Positions 30,317 through 39,423 are shown, numbered from the stretch's first letter. The stretch: 64,000 nt of DNA from Sulfurospirillum sp. SCADC (GCF_000743525.1 NZ_JQGK01000006.1:1-64000), one strand, 5' to 3'. The notes: generated by a model from the letters alone, not told the origin. Numbers and translations: made by a program.

Positions 30317-30319
30317 AGC

Positions 30320-31273
30320 TTAAAGAGTGTTTTGTGCGGATTCGACTTTGACGATGCGATACGCAATGGCGTTTTGGAAGATGAGCGAATAGTCGTAGCG
30401 ACAGGAGATGATGCCATCGCAGGGTGAGATGATCGTCTGGATGAGTGTGCCATCGAGTGCGTTGAAAATGCGTGCTAAGGGTTGACCGTGTACGACAGAG
30501 TCACCGATGTTGGCGAGAGTGTCAAAGAGTCCTGCGGCACTGCTTTTGATCGCTTCCACATCGTTTGGCATAACAAGATTGCCGTGTGAGCCTTCAAACG
30601 TTGAGAAGTCGATGAGCTCTTTTTTGACTAAAAAGCGCACGATGGCATCAAACACTTTGTTGGCTTCGTGTTTGTGAAGGATGCCTTTTTTACCTGAAAT
30701 GAGCGAAAATGCTTTGGCATTCCACACATTCCAGTTATACGTTAACGAGACCGTGTCATTGGGCATTTCCTCTTTGACATGAATAAAATCAAGCCCAAAC
30801 GCTCTTGCATCCTCGATGTAGCTCATACCCGATTCGAGCACTTCAACGTAGGGAATGCACTCAACGTGATCTTTTCTCGCTTCAAGTAAAATGGCGTAGT
30901 CGTAGTTATTGGTTTTTTCAAACAAGCGTGCGGCGATGCGTTGGGTTGTCTCACCTTTGTCGTAGCCTGGGAACATCACATCGATGTCGGTGTTATCGAG
31001 CGGCCAGAAGTTTTTCCCCATGTTAAAGGAGTAGGGATTGACGGTGGGGATCACAAGAATTTCACCTTTGACAAAGGCGGCATTCGCCAGTTCATGTTGA
31101 CGTAAAAAGCGCACCAATTGCGATGCTATCCAAAGCTGATCGATGGCAGTGCCCATCATAGGTCCTACGATGACGCAACTAGGCGTCGTGCCCTCTCTTC
31201 CAAAACGAAACCCCTTGACTTTGAGAGAATTGCGACTCAGAGAGCTGATCTCAAATAAAACTTCTTCTTTCAT
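30320..31273 (-). CDS. M14/AstE-like deacylase paralogue lacking the zinc site (likely pseudoenzyme)
   Basis: A 317-residue protein with the same length and fold pattern as its upstream neighbour, a succinylglutamate desuccinylase/aspartoacylase-like enzyme. All key residues are gone: the GIHGDE zinc motif reads GPMMGT, DLNRNFPG reads IDVMFPG, DIHAS reads LLEARK, and the catalytic VVEMG segment reads SLISGK. The C-terminal beta domain (SPCDGIISCRYDYSLIFQN) is kept. The frame is open, so the protein is probably maintained for a non-catalytic role such as binding the substrate or the active partner. Last gene of the five-gene operon, overlapping the active paralogue by 4 bp. Confidence 0.78.
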   Translation of the reverse strand: MKEEVLFEISSLSRNSLKVKGFRFGREGTTPSCVIVGPMMGTAIDQLWIASQLVRFLRQHELANAAFVKGEILVIPTVNPYSFNMGKNFWPLDNTDIDVMFPGYDKGETTQRIAARLFEKTNNYDYAILLEARKDHVECIPYVEVLESGMSYIEDARAFGLDFIHVKEEMPNDTVSLTYNWNVWNAKAFSLISGKKGILHKHEANKVFDAIVRFLVKKELIDFSTFEGSHGNLVMPNDVEAIKSSAAGLFDTLANIGDSVVHGQPLARIFNALDGTLIQTIISPCDGIISCRYDYSLIFQNAIAYRIVKVESAQNTL

Positions 31274-32223
31274 AGGGCGGTGTCCTCTTTGGGGTCTTCA
31301 AGTATGCGTGCAAGAAGGGAGCCTTCGTACACGACGGGGTATTCGCGAATGGTAAATAACAAGCCATTGCAGGGGCTAATGAGTGTTTCTTGAATCCGTC
31401 CTGAGAGCGGATCGATGATTTCCCCGAGTTTTTCACCTTTTAAAACAGTGACATTGTGTTCTAAAATAGGAATAAAAATCCCTGATTTGGAAGCGTTGAC
31501 AAAAAAGACTTCGGAATGCAGGTTTGAAACAGTTGTTTTGGTTGTCGGCAGGACGGCTCTTTCGATGATGCCCACGTGTGCGAGCAGGTTTAAAATACCT
31601 TTGGTGAGGCTTTGCCCGTACTCCTTGGTGATGCGCATTCCCACACCCATCTCTACGACGAGTGTTTTGGTACCAAGCGAGTTCATCGCATGCGCAAAGG
31701 TAGACTCCAAAACCGTCACCGCGTCGTGCACCCAAATAAACTCAATGTCAAGTTTTTCCGCTAAGGGGATGAGTTCATCGGCGGTGGAGCGACTGATGCG
31801 CACTTGAGGGAGTTCGCGTAAAAAGATGTTACTCGCATGAATATCGATGGCAAAGTCACTGCCTCGTACGGTATCGACAATCGCATTGGCGACTTGCGCC
31901 GGCATGAAATCAGAGGTATTGCCAGGGAAATTTCGGTTGAGATCGACATCGTAAAACGGAAAACCTCGCGTGATGCTGTCGATGCCCATCGGATTCATAG
32001 AGGGGTAAATGTCCACAATGCCTTTGATGCAGTGTTTGTTGTTATTGAGCCATTTGGCAAGCAGATAACAGACGTATTGCCCTTCGATCTCATCGCCATG
32101 AATGCCCGTGACGATTGAGATGCGTTTGGTTGAGGTGGAAATGTCCTCAGGCGAAAAACGGTTGCGTCTGAGCGTTAAGGTTTCATTGACGGGTAAGTTG
32201 ACGTTAAAGACCTCTTCAATCAT
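31270..32223 (-). CDS. M14/AstE-like zinc deacylase (succinylglutamate desuccinylase/aspartoacylase family)
   Basis: A 317-residue zinc amidohydrolase/carboxypeptidase. Zinc ligands His42 and Glu45 lie in TGIHGDEIEG, substrate Arg in DVDLNRNFPG (about 113), third ligand His in AIDIHAS (about 149), and catalytic Glu in LVVEMGVG (about 212). A C-terminal beta domain follows. Genuine AstE or AspA substrates are not implied; in an ATP-grasp/transglutaminase operon it more likely trims an acyl-amino acid or peptide amide made by the operon. 4-bp overlaps with both neighbours imply coupled translation. Confidence 0.82.
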   Translation of the reverse strand: MIEEVFNVNLPVNETLTLRRNRFSPEDISTSTKRISIVTGIHGDEIEGQYVCYLLAKWLNNNKHCIKGIVDIYPSMNPMGIDSITRGFPFYDVDLNRNFPGNTSDFMPAQVANAIVDTVRGSDFAIDIHASNIFLRELPQVRISRSTADELIPLAEKLDIEFIWVHDAVTVLESTFAHAMNSLGTKTLVVEMGVGMRITKEYGQSLTKGILNLLAHVGIIERAVLPTTKTTVSNLHSEVFFVNASKSGIFIPILEHNVTVLKGEKLGEIIDPLSGRIQETLISPCNGLLFTIREYPVVYEGSLLARILEDPKEDTAL

Positions 32224-32990
32224 TGTTCATTCCTCTCAATTCGACCCATGATCTTTAAAATATGCTGACGCTTACCGATGTAACTGCCTCTGTGAATCTG
32301 ACACTCTGAAAAATCACGCCCATGAGCGATCTTGATGTAAGGTTCATCGTGAATGAAAATGCCACTTTGCGGATCAAGCCCTCTCCAATCCCCATCCATA
32401 AACGCTTCCACCCAGGTGTGTGTTTTATTGACACCATCGATAAAGCCGTTGACAAAACGTGCAGGAATGCCGTTACTGCGCAAGAGCGCAATCAGTAAAT
32501 GGCTAAAATCTTGGCTGATGCCCTCTTTGTAGAGCAAAAATGTCTTGATCCCTTTGGCTTTAGGCTCTTCTAGGGCTCTAAACTGCTCATAGAGTAGTTG
32601 GGTTAAAAAATGCGCTTTGCGAAAGTCTGTCACAGGAAGCTTGAGCGAACGAGAAAAATCGCGCACATCTTCGCACAAAGGTGCCAACGTGGAGTGCGGC
32701 AGATAAAGCTCCACAGGCTCTTGGTCGTGGTAAATATACGTAGAGAGTTCTATCTCACCTTCGATGTTGGCTTTAAGCGCACGATGCGGTTTCCCACAAT
32801 AACCATACACCAAATGGTTTTCAAATCCATCACGTGTTTGGTAATAAGGAATACCATCGTTGAGATTAAGTTTCCAATCCAAAAGCGTTTGTATGGCATT
32901 GGTGTGCGGCACCATGCGCAGACAAAAGTGATGGTTGCGTACGGGCTCATCAAAGGTGAGCGTAAAATCGTAAGAAAAATTAACTTTCAT
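32220..32990 (-). CDS. Transglutaminase-like protein with Cys-to-Ser active site
   Basis: A 256-residue transglutaminase-fold protein, shorter than the related protein at 28256. At the catalytic Cys position it reads EGISQDFSH, where KGVCQDFAQ stands in the active relative; the codon is AGC, one base from TGC. The His (NKTHTWVEAF) and Asp (RGLDPQSG) are kept. It may be inactive, a slow serine variant, or a binding scaffold. Overlaps the alpha-E gene by 11 bp and the active deacylase by 4 bp. Confidence 0.8.
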   Translation of the reverse strand: MKVNFSYDFTLTFDEPVRNHHFCLRMVPHTNAIQTLLDWKLNLNDGIPYYQTRDGFENHLVYGYCGKPHRALKANIEGEIELSTYIYHDQEPVELYLPHSTLAPLCEDVRDFSRSLKLPVTDFRKAHFLTQLLYEQFRALEEPKAKGIKTFLLYKEGISQDFSHLLIALLRSNGIPARFVNGFIDGVNKTHTWVEAFMDGDWRGLDPQSGIFIHDEPYIKIAHGRDFSECQIHRGSYIGKRQHILKIMGRIERNEQ

Positions 32991-33642
32991 GCTTTGTGGT
33001 CAATGCCTCGAATACTGAATTGATCGTTTGTAATGTTTTAAATTTATTACTGGACGAAAGTGTAACACGTTTATGATTTGGGCGAACTTTCTCAGCAATG
33101 CTGTTAAGCTTTTCCACATCCATCAAAGCCGCTTCAATGCTATCGTAAAGGCGAATATTAAGATCCATTCGCTCTACCACTTTGCCCAGCTGAATCAAGG
33201 GAGACTCTTTGGCTTCAACGAGTGAAAGCTCCAAGTTGCCCCAAATGGCATCAAGCTCTTTGAGCGTACTCTCTAACCAATAGAGCGAAACAGTACGCTC
33301 CTCTTTAGCTTCTTGGTAGGCTAAATAGAGTGCATTAATGCGGCTAAACATACGGTTTGAGAGGTGCGAGCGTGTCAAAATGGCATTTTCACGCGCCATG
33401 TTAATCGTATTGTACAAGCTCGCATCTTCTAAGTTAAAGACACTTTCTCTCAAAAACATTTGTGCCGAATCATACGCAAGTTCGATGCCAAGTTTGGCGT
33501 AAAAGACCTTTGCATCCTCAAAATCTTCATCTAAAATTTTATCAAAAAGGGCAATGACCAGACGTGTCATACTCTCGGAGCGTTGAATGTACCTGCCCAT
33601 CCAGTAAAGATGTTCTGCCGCTTGTGGGGGTATGAGAATCAT
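32980..33642 (-). CDS. Alpha-E domain protein
   Basis: A 220-residue, mostly helical protein of the alpha-E family (AAEHLYWMGRYIQRSE near the N terminus, later LDLIWGNLELSL-like helices). Start placed at 33642 because AAGGAG lies six bases upstream and the ATG then overlaps the ATP-grasp stop by 4 bp; the longer reading from 33663 has no ribosome site. It is the separate counterpart of the C-terminal half of the fused protein at 25772. Alpha-E proteins occur with circularly permuted ATP-grasp ligases; their biochemical role is unproven. Confidence 0.83.
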   Translation of the reverse strand: MILIPPQAAEHLYWMGRYIQRSESMTRLVIALFDKILDEDFEDAKVFYAKLGIELAYDSAQMFLRESVFNLEDASLYNTINMARENAILTRSHLSNRMFSRINALYLAYQEAKEERTVSLYWLESTLKELDAIWGNLELSLVEAKESPLIQLGKVVERMDLNIRLYDSIEAALMDVEKLNSIAEKVRPNHKRVTLSSSNKFKTLQTINSVFEALTTKHES

Positions 33643-35012
33643 CTGTGCTCCTTTAAAACCCATGTATCTTTAAAACCGCCACCTTGGGACGAGTTGACGA
33701 TGTAACTGGTCGGATCCATCGCAAAACGCGTAAGTCCTCCTGGCCAGACAAAAATATCTTTACCGTAAATGGAAAACATTCGAAGATCGGCTTTGCGAGG
33801 TGAAAAAGTGCCTGCTTCATCCAAACATTCGATGTCGTAAAACTCGATCACCTCTTGTGCGATAAAACGCCTAGGTTCCGCGATAATAGCATCTTTGAGT
33901 TTTTCACGTTCACTCTTGGTGAGTTGTGAGCCAAACACAACGCCATATCCTCCAGCTTCTGCAACATCTTTGATGACGAGGGTTCGCATATTTTGTAAAA
34001 TGTGGTTGCGATCTTTCTCAAAAAATGCCAAGAACGTTGGGGCATTTTGCAAGATTGGCTCTTCATTCATGTAATATTTAATCATCGCTGGCACAAAGTA
34101 GTAAATGCCCTTATCGTCTGCGATGCCGTTTCCGATACTGTTCATCAGCGCTACATTGCCCGCGCGATACGCTTGGGTGATGTTGGGAACTCCGATCAAA
34201 GAGTCTGGATGAAACTCGACAGGATCAAGCGCATCATCATCAAGCCGTCGGTAAATGGCGCCCACACGTGCTTTTTTACCATTGTACGTTTTGAGATACA
34301 CTTTGTCTTTCTCGACGACCAAATCTTCACCATTGGCAAGAATCGCACCACTCTCTTTGGCGAGATACGAGTGCTCGTAAAACGCAGAATTATAACGACC
34401 CGGTGTTAAGATGACATTGATGCCACCCGTGTTAACATAGTCCATCGCCGCTTCGAGTTTCTTTGGATAGTCTCGCACATCTTGAATCGGAAGTTTTTCA
34501 AAAAACTCAGGAAACACTTTGCGTGTGAGCAGGCGAAGTGAGAGCGGATAACTCACGCCACTGGGTACTCGGATGTTGTCTTCAAGCACAACCCAACCAT
34601 CCCCAACGCTGTTTTTAACAAGGTCGATACCGCTGATGTGCACGCGAATGTTTTTCGCCACAGGTGTGTTGGCAAATGCTGGCAGATAGGCTTTGGATGA
34701 GAAGACAAATTCACTAGGAATGATGCCGTCTTTAAGAATTTTCTGTACACCGTAGATGTCTTCTAAAAAGAGATTGAGCGCATAGATGCGCTGTTGTATC
34801 CCTTTTTCAAGGTACGCAAATTCTGACGGGGAGACGATTCTTGGAATGATGTCAAAGGGAAATTTGCGCTCTATAAACGCGTTGTTTTTAAAAAGGTTGA
34901 AGTTGATCGCTTCGGTATTCATATACGTGAGCAACTCTTGGACGCGGTTCTTGTCGATAGTGTTTAAGATGCCTTTAAACGTATCATAGAATGGACTGTT
35001 TGACTCAATCAT
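33639..35012 (-). CDS. Circularly permuted ATP-grasp ligase
   Basis: A 457-residue stand-alone ATP-grasp protein. Family motifs are complete: YRRLDDDALDP (about 243), NSIGNGIADDKG (about 277), LVIKDVAEAGGYGVVFG with the Gly-rich loop (about 330), RKADLRMFSIYG (about 405) and SSQGGGFKDTWVL at the end. It should form amide bonds using ATP. First gene of the five-gene minus-strand operon; AAAGG precedes the start. Compared with the fused homologue at 25772 its ATP-binding loop is better conserved. The substrate is unknown. Confidence 0.85.
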   Translation of the reverse strand: MIESNSPFYDTFKGILNTIDKNRVQELLTYMNTEAINFNLFKNNAFIERKFPFDIIPRIVSPSEFAYLEKGIQQRIYALNLFLEDIYGVQKILKDGIIPSEFVFSSKAYLPAFANTPVAKNIRVHISGIDLVKNSVGDGWVVLEDNIRVPSGVSYPLSLRLLTRKVFPEFFEKLPIQDVRDYPKKLEAAMDYVNTGGINVILTPGRYNSAFYEHSYLAKESGAILANGEDLVVEKDKVYLKTYNGKKARVGAIYRRLDDDALDPVEFHPDSLIGVPNITQAYRAGNVALMNSIGNGIADDKGIYYFVPAMIKYYMNEEPILQNAPTFLAFFEKDRNHILQNMRTLVIKDVAEAGGYGVVFGSQLTKSEREKLKDAIIAEPRRFIAQEVIEFYDIECLDEAGTFSPRKADLRMFSIYGKDIFVWPGGLTRFAMDPTSYIVNSSQGGGFKDTWVLKEHR

Positions 35013-35144
35013 AGTGTACCTTTTGCCCTTTCACCTAAATGTGATACAAGCAGTTTAGCACAAAATTAAGCAGAGAAAGCGAATAAAAGTCTCATTTTTT
35101 GATTATTTTTTAAACACTAACAAAAGTGTGACAAAAGTTTAATC

Positions 35145-36500
35145 TTAGCCATGCCACAGATAGGCGAAAAACAACCCTTCGATCAAAAAGAGACTGCAAA
35201 AGAGCAAGTTCCATTTGAGCGAGACTTCTAGCGGTGTTACATGTAAAAATTTGGCGGTCATCAGTGACATTCCTGCAAACGGTGAGATGATAAAGGAGAT
35301 GGCAGATGATAAAATCAAAATGAGCGCGATGGAAACGGACGAGAGTGGCAGTGAAACGGCGAGTAAGATTTTGCCAAACATCACGGCAAGTACCAAGGGA
35401 TGGATGCCACATACGGCGATAAAGATAAATAAAAGCGGAATGACAAGGAGGGAGAGGATGCCAAGGTGATTGACGCTTCCTTGCAAGAGTGGCTGAATAT
35501 GACTCAAAACACCGCTGTGATCGACCGCGCCTGCAAACAAACCCACGGCGATAAAAAAGAGTGAAAAATCGGTCGCTTGCGTGATGCCATTTTCCCAATA
35601 GAGATTCAAAACGCTCTTAAGTTCCACATTTTTGAAAAATGAGACGATCCAGATGGTCGAGACAAGCAGCCCAGAAAGTAAAATTCTCCCCGTGGGTGAA
35701 CCGATAGAAAGCGCCTCAAACAACGAGATCAACACCAAAAGAGCGATGACAACAAGGATAATATGCGCTGTTTGCTTTGGCGCATTTTTGACAATACTCG
35801 ATGTCTCAAGCAGCGGTTCTGTAACGATGGATTTATTTAACCCTGAAAAATGCTCCAAGGCATACGAAGTCAGTAAGCCGATAACGCTTAAAAGAAGTCC
35901 AGGTAAAAAGAGCTGTGACCACGAAACATGCGTCACTTGCATCACCAATAGCATGATCACCGCACCGGGCGCCCAAAAAAGGACAAGCGCATAGCCTCGC
36001 ATAATGGCAGTTGCAAAAAAACGCTGGTGCTCGGAGACATTGTTTTTAAGCGCTTTGTTAAAGAGCGAAACCATTACAGAAACCGTTCCAAAAAGCAAAA
36101 AGCTCGCGAAGAGGTTGGTGACAAGCATCGCAAAAAGGTAGAGCGAACTCTCTTTTTTAAAGAGCTTTTTGAGCCAATACTCGACAGTATCGCTGTAGCG
36201 ACCAATCTCGATCGGAATGGAAAAAAGCTGCATTACTACGATGATGGCGATGATGTTGGTCATGGAAGTGAGCGACTGCATCCAAATCGGGAAGGGAAGT
36301 TTGTAGTAGAAAAGTATGAGTGAACCCATGAGAAAAAAGAACAGCGTGATGGTACGAAACCCGCTTTTTTGCCTAAAAAGACCCACCCCAAACAAAAGAG
36401 CTGTAAAAAACGTTAAAAGTTCCAAACTCACGGGCATAAAAAGGTGCGTTACATGTAAAAGTGTGATGACCAAAAGCGCCATTTTACAGAGGGTTTTCAT
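35145..36500 (-). CDS. Polytopic inner membrane transporter, family uncertain
   Basis: A 451-residue protein with about ten to twelve hydrophobic segments in two halves separated by a cytoplasmic loop near residue 230 (NKSIVTEPLLETSSIVKNAPKQ). The arrangement and the Gly/Pro-containing helix breaks resemble ion-transporter superfamily permeases for organic anions, but no diagnostic motif is recognised. It sits upstream of the second amidoligase operon on the same strand with a 132-base gap, so it could export or import the product, though a separate promoter is likely. It holds two TTACATGTAA copies (35237 and 36449). Confidence 0.6.
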   Translation of the reverse strand: MKTLCKMALLVITLLHVTHLFMPVSLELLTFFTALLFGVGLFRQKSGFRTITLFFFLMGSLILFYYKLPFPIWMQSLTSMTNIIAIIVVMQLFSIPIEIGRYSDTVEYWLKKLFKKESSLYLFAMLVTNLFASFLLFGTVSVMVSLFNKALKNNVSEHQRFFATAIMRGYALVLFWAPGAVIMLLVMQVTHVSWSQLFLPGLLLSVIGLLTSYALEHFSGLNKSIVTEPLLETSSIVKNAPKQTAHIILVVIALLVLISLFEALSIGSPTGRILLSGLLVSTIWIVSFFKNVELKSVLNLYWENGITQATDFSLFFIAVGLFAGAVDHSGVLSHIQPLLQGSVNHLGILSLLVIPLLFIFIAVCGIHPLVLAVMFGKILLAVSLPLSSVSIALILILSSAISFIISPFAGMSLMTAKFLHVTPLEVSLKWNLLFCSLFLIEGLFFAYLWHG

Positions 36501-36636
36501 CTAAATTCCAAAATTAAAGTGCGCTATTGTACCCAAAGGAAGGTTAGAAAATGTGACTAAGACAAGACTTTTATTGGGTATTGTACAAAAGAGTGATCTC
36601 ATTGAGTCATTGTATTGACTTCGTAGATTGAATAAA

Positions 36637-36675
36637 TTATAATAACTCAAATTATTACAACATAGGTTATTATAA
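36637..36675. promoter_or_regulatory. Inverted repeat reaching the ATPase start codon
   Basis: TTATAATAAC (36637-36646) and GTTATTATAA (36666-36675) are perfect 10-bp inverted copies 19 bases apart. The left arm contains TATAAT, a candidate -10 box, and the right arm ends on the A of the start codon. No Shine-Dalgarno sequence is seen. This could be an operator or a structure that hides the start. Confidence 0.5.
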
Positions 36676-37985
36676 TGAAATTTTACAATCGAAGTGCAGA
36701 GCTGGCTCTTTTAAAAAAAGCGGATGCATTAAAAAATGAGCACTCTGTTATGACCATACTCATTGGCAGAAGGCGCATAGGTAAAACAACCTTAGCCCTT
36801 CAACCCTTTACCAAAGAGCCCAAACTTTACTTTTTTATCTCTAAAAAAGAAGAGTCTTTGCTGTGTGAAGAGTTTTTGGAAGAGATTAAAGATAAACTAG
36901 CCCTTCCTATCTTTGGAGAGATCAAAACATTTGAAAATCTTTTTGCGCTCTTAATGCAAGCGGCACAAAGTATCTCCTTCACGTTAGTCATTGATGAATT
37001 TCAAGAGTTTGAACGCATCAATGCTTCTATTTACTCTGTCATGCAACGCATTTGGGATACCCATAAAGCATCCACGAAAATGCACCTCATTTTGAGTGGT
37101 TCGATGTATTCATTAATGAAAAAAATATTTGAAAATGCGCATGAGCCTCTGTTTGGACGAGCCGATTTTAAATTACATCTGCAACCTTTTCATGTCTCAA
37201 CACTTCAAGAGATTTTAAAAGACTATGATGCAAGTTCTGCTAAAAATCTCTTAGATTTTTTTATCTTAACAGGCGGTGTGGCTAAGTATATTGAGCTTTT
37301 CATCAATGTTAAAGCGTTCGATAGAATTTCGATGATCAATGAAATAGTCAATCCCAATGGTCTTTTTTTAGATGAGGGACGCAATCGGTTAATTGAAGAG
37401 TTTGGAAAAGAGTATGGTGTCTATTTTTCGATTCTCTCACTCATCGCTAATTCTAAAACATCCAAAAGTGAAATTGAAAGCATTTTGGAAAAAAACATTT
37501 CGGGTTATTTATACCGCTTGGAGAATGATTATAACATCATTAAAAGCATCAAGCCTATCAATGCAAAGCCCAATTCAAAAGTTCAAAAATATGAAATTGT
37601 CGATAATTTTCTCTATTTTTGGTTTCGTTTCATTTTTAAATATCAATCACTCATTGAAGCAGGAAGTTATGAAAAACTCAAAGAGATTATCCTAAGAGAT
37701 TTTGATATGTTTAGCGGTAAATTTTTAGAAAAACTCTTTGTCGATCAATTTAGAGAGCAACAACAATTCGCCCATATTGGCTCTTACTGGGAGAGAGGCA
37801 ATCAAAATGAAATAGACATCGTAGCGATTGATGAATTTGCCAAAACACTGATGATTTGCGAGGTTAAACTTGCCAAAAAACGTTTGGATCAGAGCGTGCT
37901 TGAGGCAAAGGCTAAAAAACTGTTAGTGGATTATCCCAATTATACTATGCAATGGAAACTTTTGAGTTTGGAAGATATTGTATAA
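36675..37985 (+). CDS. AAA ATPase with C-terminal DUF234/nuclease-like domain
   Basis: A 436-residue archaeal-type ATPase. Walker A is GRRRIGKTT (about 29-37) and Walker B LVIDEFQEF (about 107-115). The C-terminal part (about 330-425) resembles DUF234, with NEIDIVAID followed by MICEVKLAKK, an E-x-D...E-V-K pattern like PD-(D/E)xK nucleases. Such proteins are scattered in archaea and bacteria, probably mobile, with unknown function; defence or DNA maintenance is a guess. It stands alone between two unrelated transcription units and lacks TTACATGTAA, which fits acquisition. Confidence 0.78.
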   Translation: MKFYNRSAELALLKKADALKNEHSVMTILIGRRRIGKTTLALQPFTKEPKLYFFISKKEESLLCEEFLEEIKDKLALPIFGEIKTFENLFALLMQAAQSISFTLVIDEFQEFERINASIYSVMQRIWDTHKASTKMHLILSGSMYSLMKKIFENAHEPLFGRADFKLHLQPFHVSTLQEILKDYDASSAKNLLDFFILTGGVAKYIELFINVKAFDRISMINEIVNPNGLFLDEGRNRLIEEFGKEYGVYFSILSLIANSKTSKSEIESILEKNISGYLYRLENDYNIIKSIKPINAKPNSKVQKYEIVDNFLYFWFRFIFKYQSLIEAGSYEKLKEIILRDFDMFSGKFLEKLFVDQFREQQQFAHIGSYWERGNQNEIDIVAIDEFAKTLMICEVKLAKKRLDQSVLEAKAKKLLVDYPNYTMQWKLLSLEDIV

Positions 37986-38094
37986 AATGACGCATCGGTT
38001 CATGATTACATGTAAAGCTAAAACTAAAATGATGAAATAAAAGGCAATTGATTTCTTAAGTTTCAACCTATTTAGACTATGATTCTCACATAAA

Positions 38095-38880
38095 ATGCAA
38101 AAAGGATTTCCCACGATTTCAAAGGAAGAACAGACCAGAATCACCACCGTTGTTGTGAGAGTCGCGGCGATGCTTTTGGAGTACGGCGCTGAGAGTCGTT
38201 TGATCGAGCAACTCTCGTCTCGTTTGGGCGTGGCACTTGGGTGTACGTCCATTGAGATTTCGCTGATTCCCTCTGCGATTGTTTTGACCACGCTCATTGG
38301 CGACTCTTCGGTTACGACCACGAGGCGCGCGCACGAACAGCCGATCAATATGTCCATCGTGCATCAAATCGTCACGATCTGCATTGCGGCGGAGAAAAAT
38401 CCTCGCGACATTATGATGGTGGAAACCAAGCTTGCCAACATTCATTCAAATCCGTATCCTGCGTGGTTGATTGTTCCGATGATTGGGCTTTCGTGTGCGG
38501 CGTTTAGCCATTTACAAGGGGCGGATTGGGCAGGATTTTGCATCACTTTTTTGGCAGCTTCAGTGGGGATGATGGTACGTAGGGCACTCTCTTCTCGTAA
38601 TTACTCTTTGCTGATTGTCTTTGCCTTTACCGCGTTTGTGTGTACGATGATCGCCAGCCTCTCTTTTTATCAAGGTCTCAGTGCCACAGGAAGTATCGTT
38701 CTCTCTTCGAGTGTTTTACTCCTTGTCCCGGGATTTCCCTACATCAACTCGATGCTCGATGCGTTCAAAGGCTACATTAGCATGGGCTGGGGACGTTGGA
38801 CGCAAGCGACGCTTTTAACACTCATGTCTTCTCTTGGTATCATGCTCGCCATGGGGCTTTTGGACATCAAAGGATGGTAA
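38095..38880 (+). CDS. ThrE-type threonine/serine exporter, N-terminal component (DUF1212)
   Basis: A 261-residue protein: a soluble N-terminal part (1-115; VRVAAMLLEYGAESRLIEQLS, TSIEISLIPSAIVLT) followed by about five TM helices. In Corynebacterium this domain is the first half of ThrE; here the second half is the next gene. No good ribosome site precedes the ATG; TATGAT at about 38079 suggests a short leader. Role: efflux of threonine, serine or related small amino acids, by family. Confidence 0.78.
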   Translation: MQKGFPTISKEEQTRITTVVVRVAAMLLEYGAESRLIEQLSSRLGVALGCTSIEISLIPSAIVLTTLIGDSSVTTTRRAHEQPINMSIVHQIVTICIAAEKNPRDIMMVETKLANIHSNPYPAWLIVPMIGLSCAAFSHLQGADWAGFCITFLAASVGMMVRRALSSRNYSLLIVFAFTAFVCTMIASLSFYQGLSATGSIVLSSSVLLLVPGFPYINSMLDAFKGYISMGWGRWTQATLLTLMSSLGIMLAMGLLDIKGW

Positions 38881-38882
38881 CG

Positions 38883-39347
38883 ATGGAATGGGTCACTCTT
38901 TTATTGGACGCGATGTGGGCGGCGATTCCTGCTGTGGGTTTTGGGATGATTTTCAATGTTCCGCGCTCAGCTCTGCCGTTGTGTGCGGTGGGTGGCGCAT
39001 TTACGTATGGGTTTAGAGAGGTGCTAATGCACCATCACCTCACCATCGAACTTTCAACGTTTATCGCCGCAACGGCAATCGGCATTATCGGTGTTTTTTG
39101 GTCACGCGCTTATGTGATGCCCAGACCCGTCTACACCGTTCCTTCCATCATTCCGATCATCCCTGGAACGTACGCGTATGAGATGATGATAAGCCTTGTT
39201 TCGATGAATACCGATGGCGTCACCGATGCCTTGCTCTCAAGTTTTATAGAGAATGGGCTGCATGCGGTCAGTATTTTATTTGCGATTGCCTTTGGCTTGG
39301 TGCTCCCTTCGATGTATTATACCAAGCGCCAAAAGCCTATTATTTAG
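38883..39347 (+). CDS. ThrE-type threonine/serine exporter, C-terminal component
   Basis: A 154-residue protein of about five TM helices (MEWVTLLLDAMWAAIPAVGFG start; RPVYTVPSIIPIIPGTYAY is the family signature). The start at 38883 lies two bases after the upstream stop; a longer reading would run 87 bases into the preceding gene. It completes the split ThrE exporter with the gene before it. Confidence 0.8.
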   Translation: MEWVTLLLDAMWAAIPAVGFGMIFNVPRSALPLCAVGGAFTYGFREVLMHHHLTIELSTFIAATAIGIIGVFWSRAYVMPRPVYTVPSIIPIIPGTYAYEMMISLVSMNTDGVTDALLSSFIENGLHAVSILFAIAFGLVLPSMYYTKRQKPII

Positions 39348-39423
39348 GGGTTTTGGTGTTTACATGTAAAAGAATTTCCTCTTCGTTTTGAGTATTAGAT
39401 GACAAAATTTTAAAGGAATGGCA

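Noticed and set aside
38095-39347. ThrE gene broken by a frameshift
   Set aside because: Two separate genes for the two ThrE halves is a common natural form, and the second has a sensible start two bases after the first stop.
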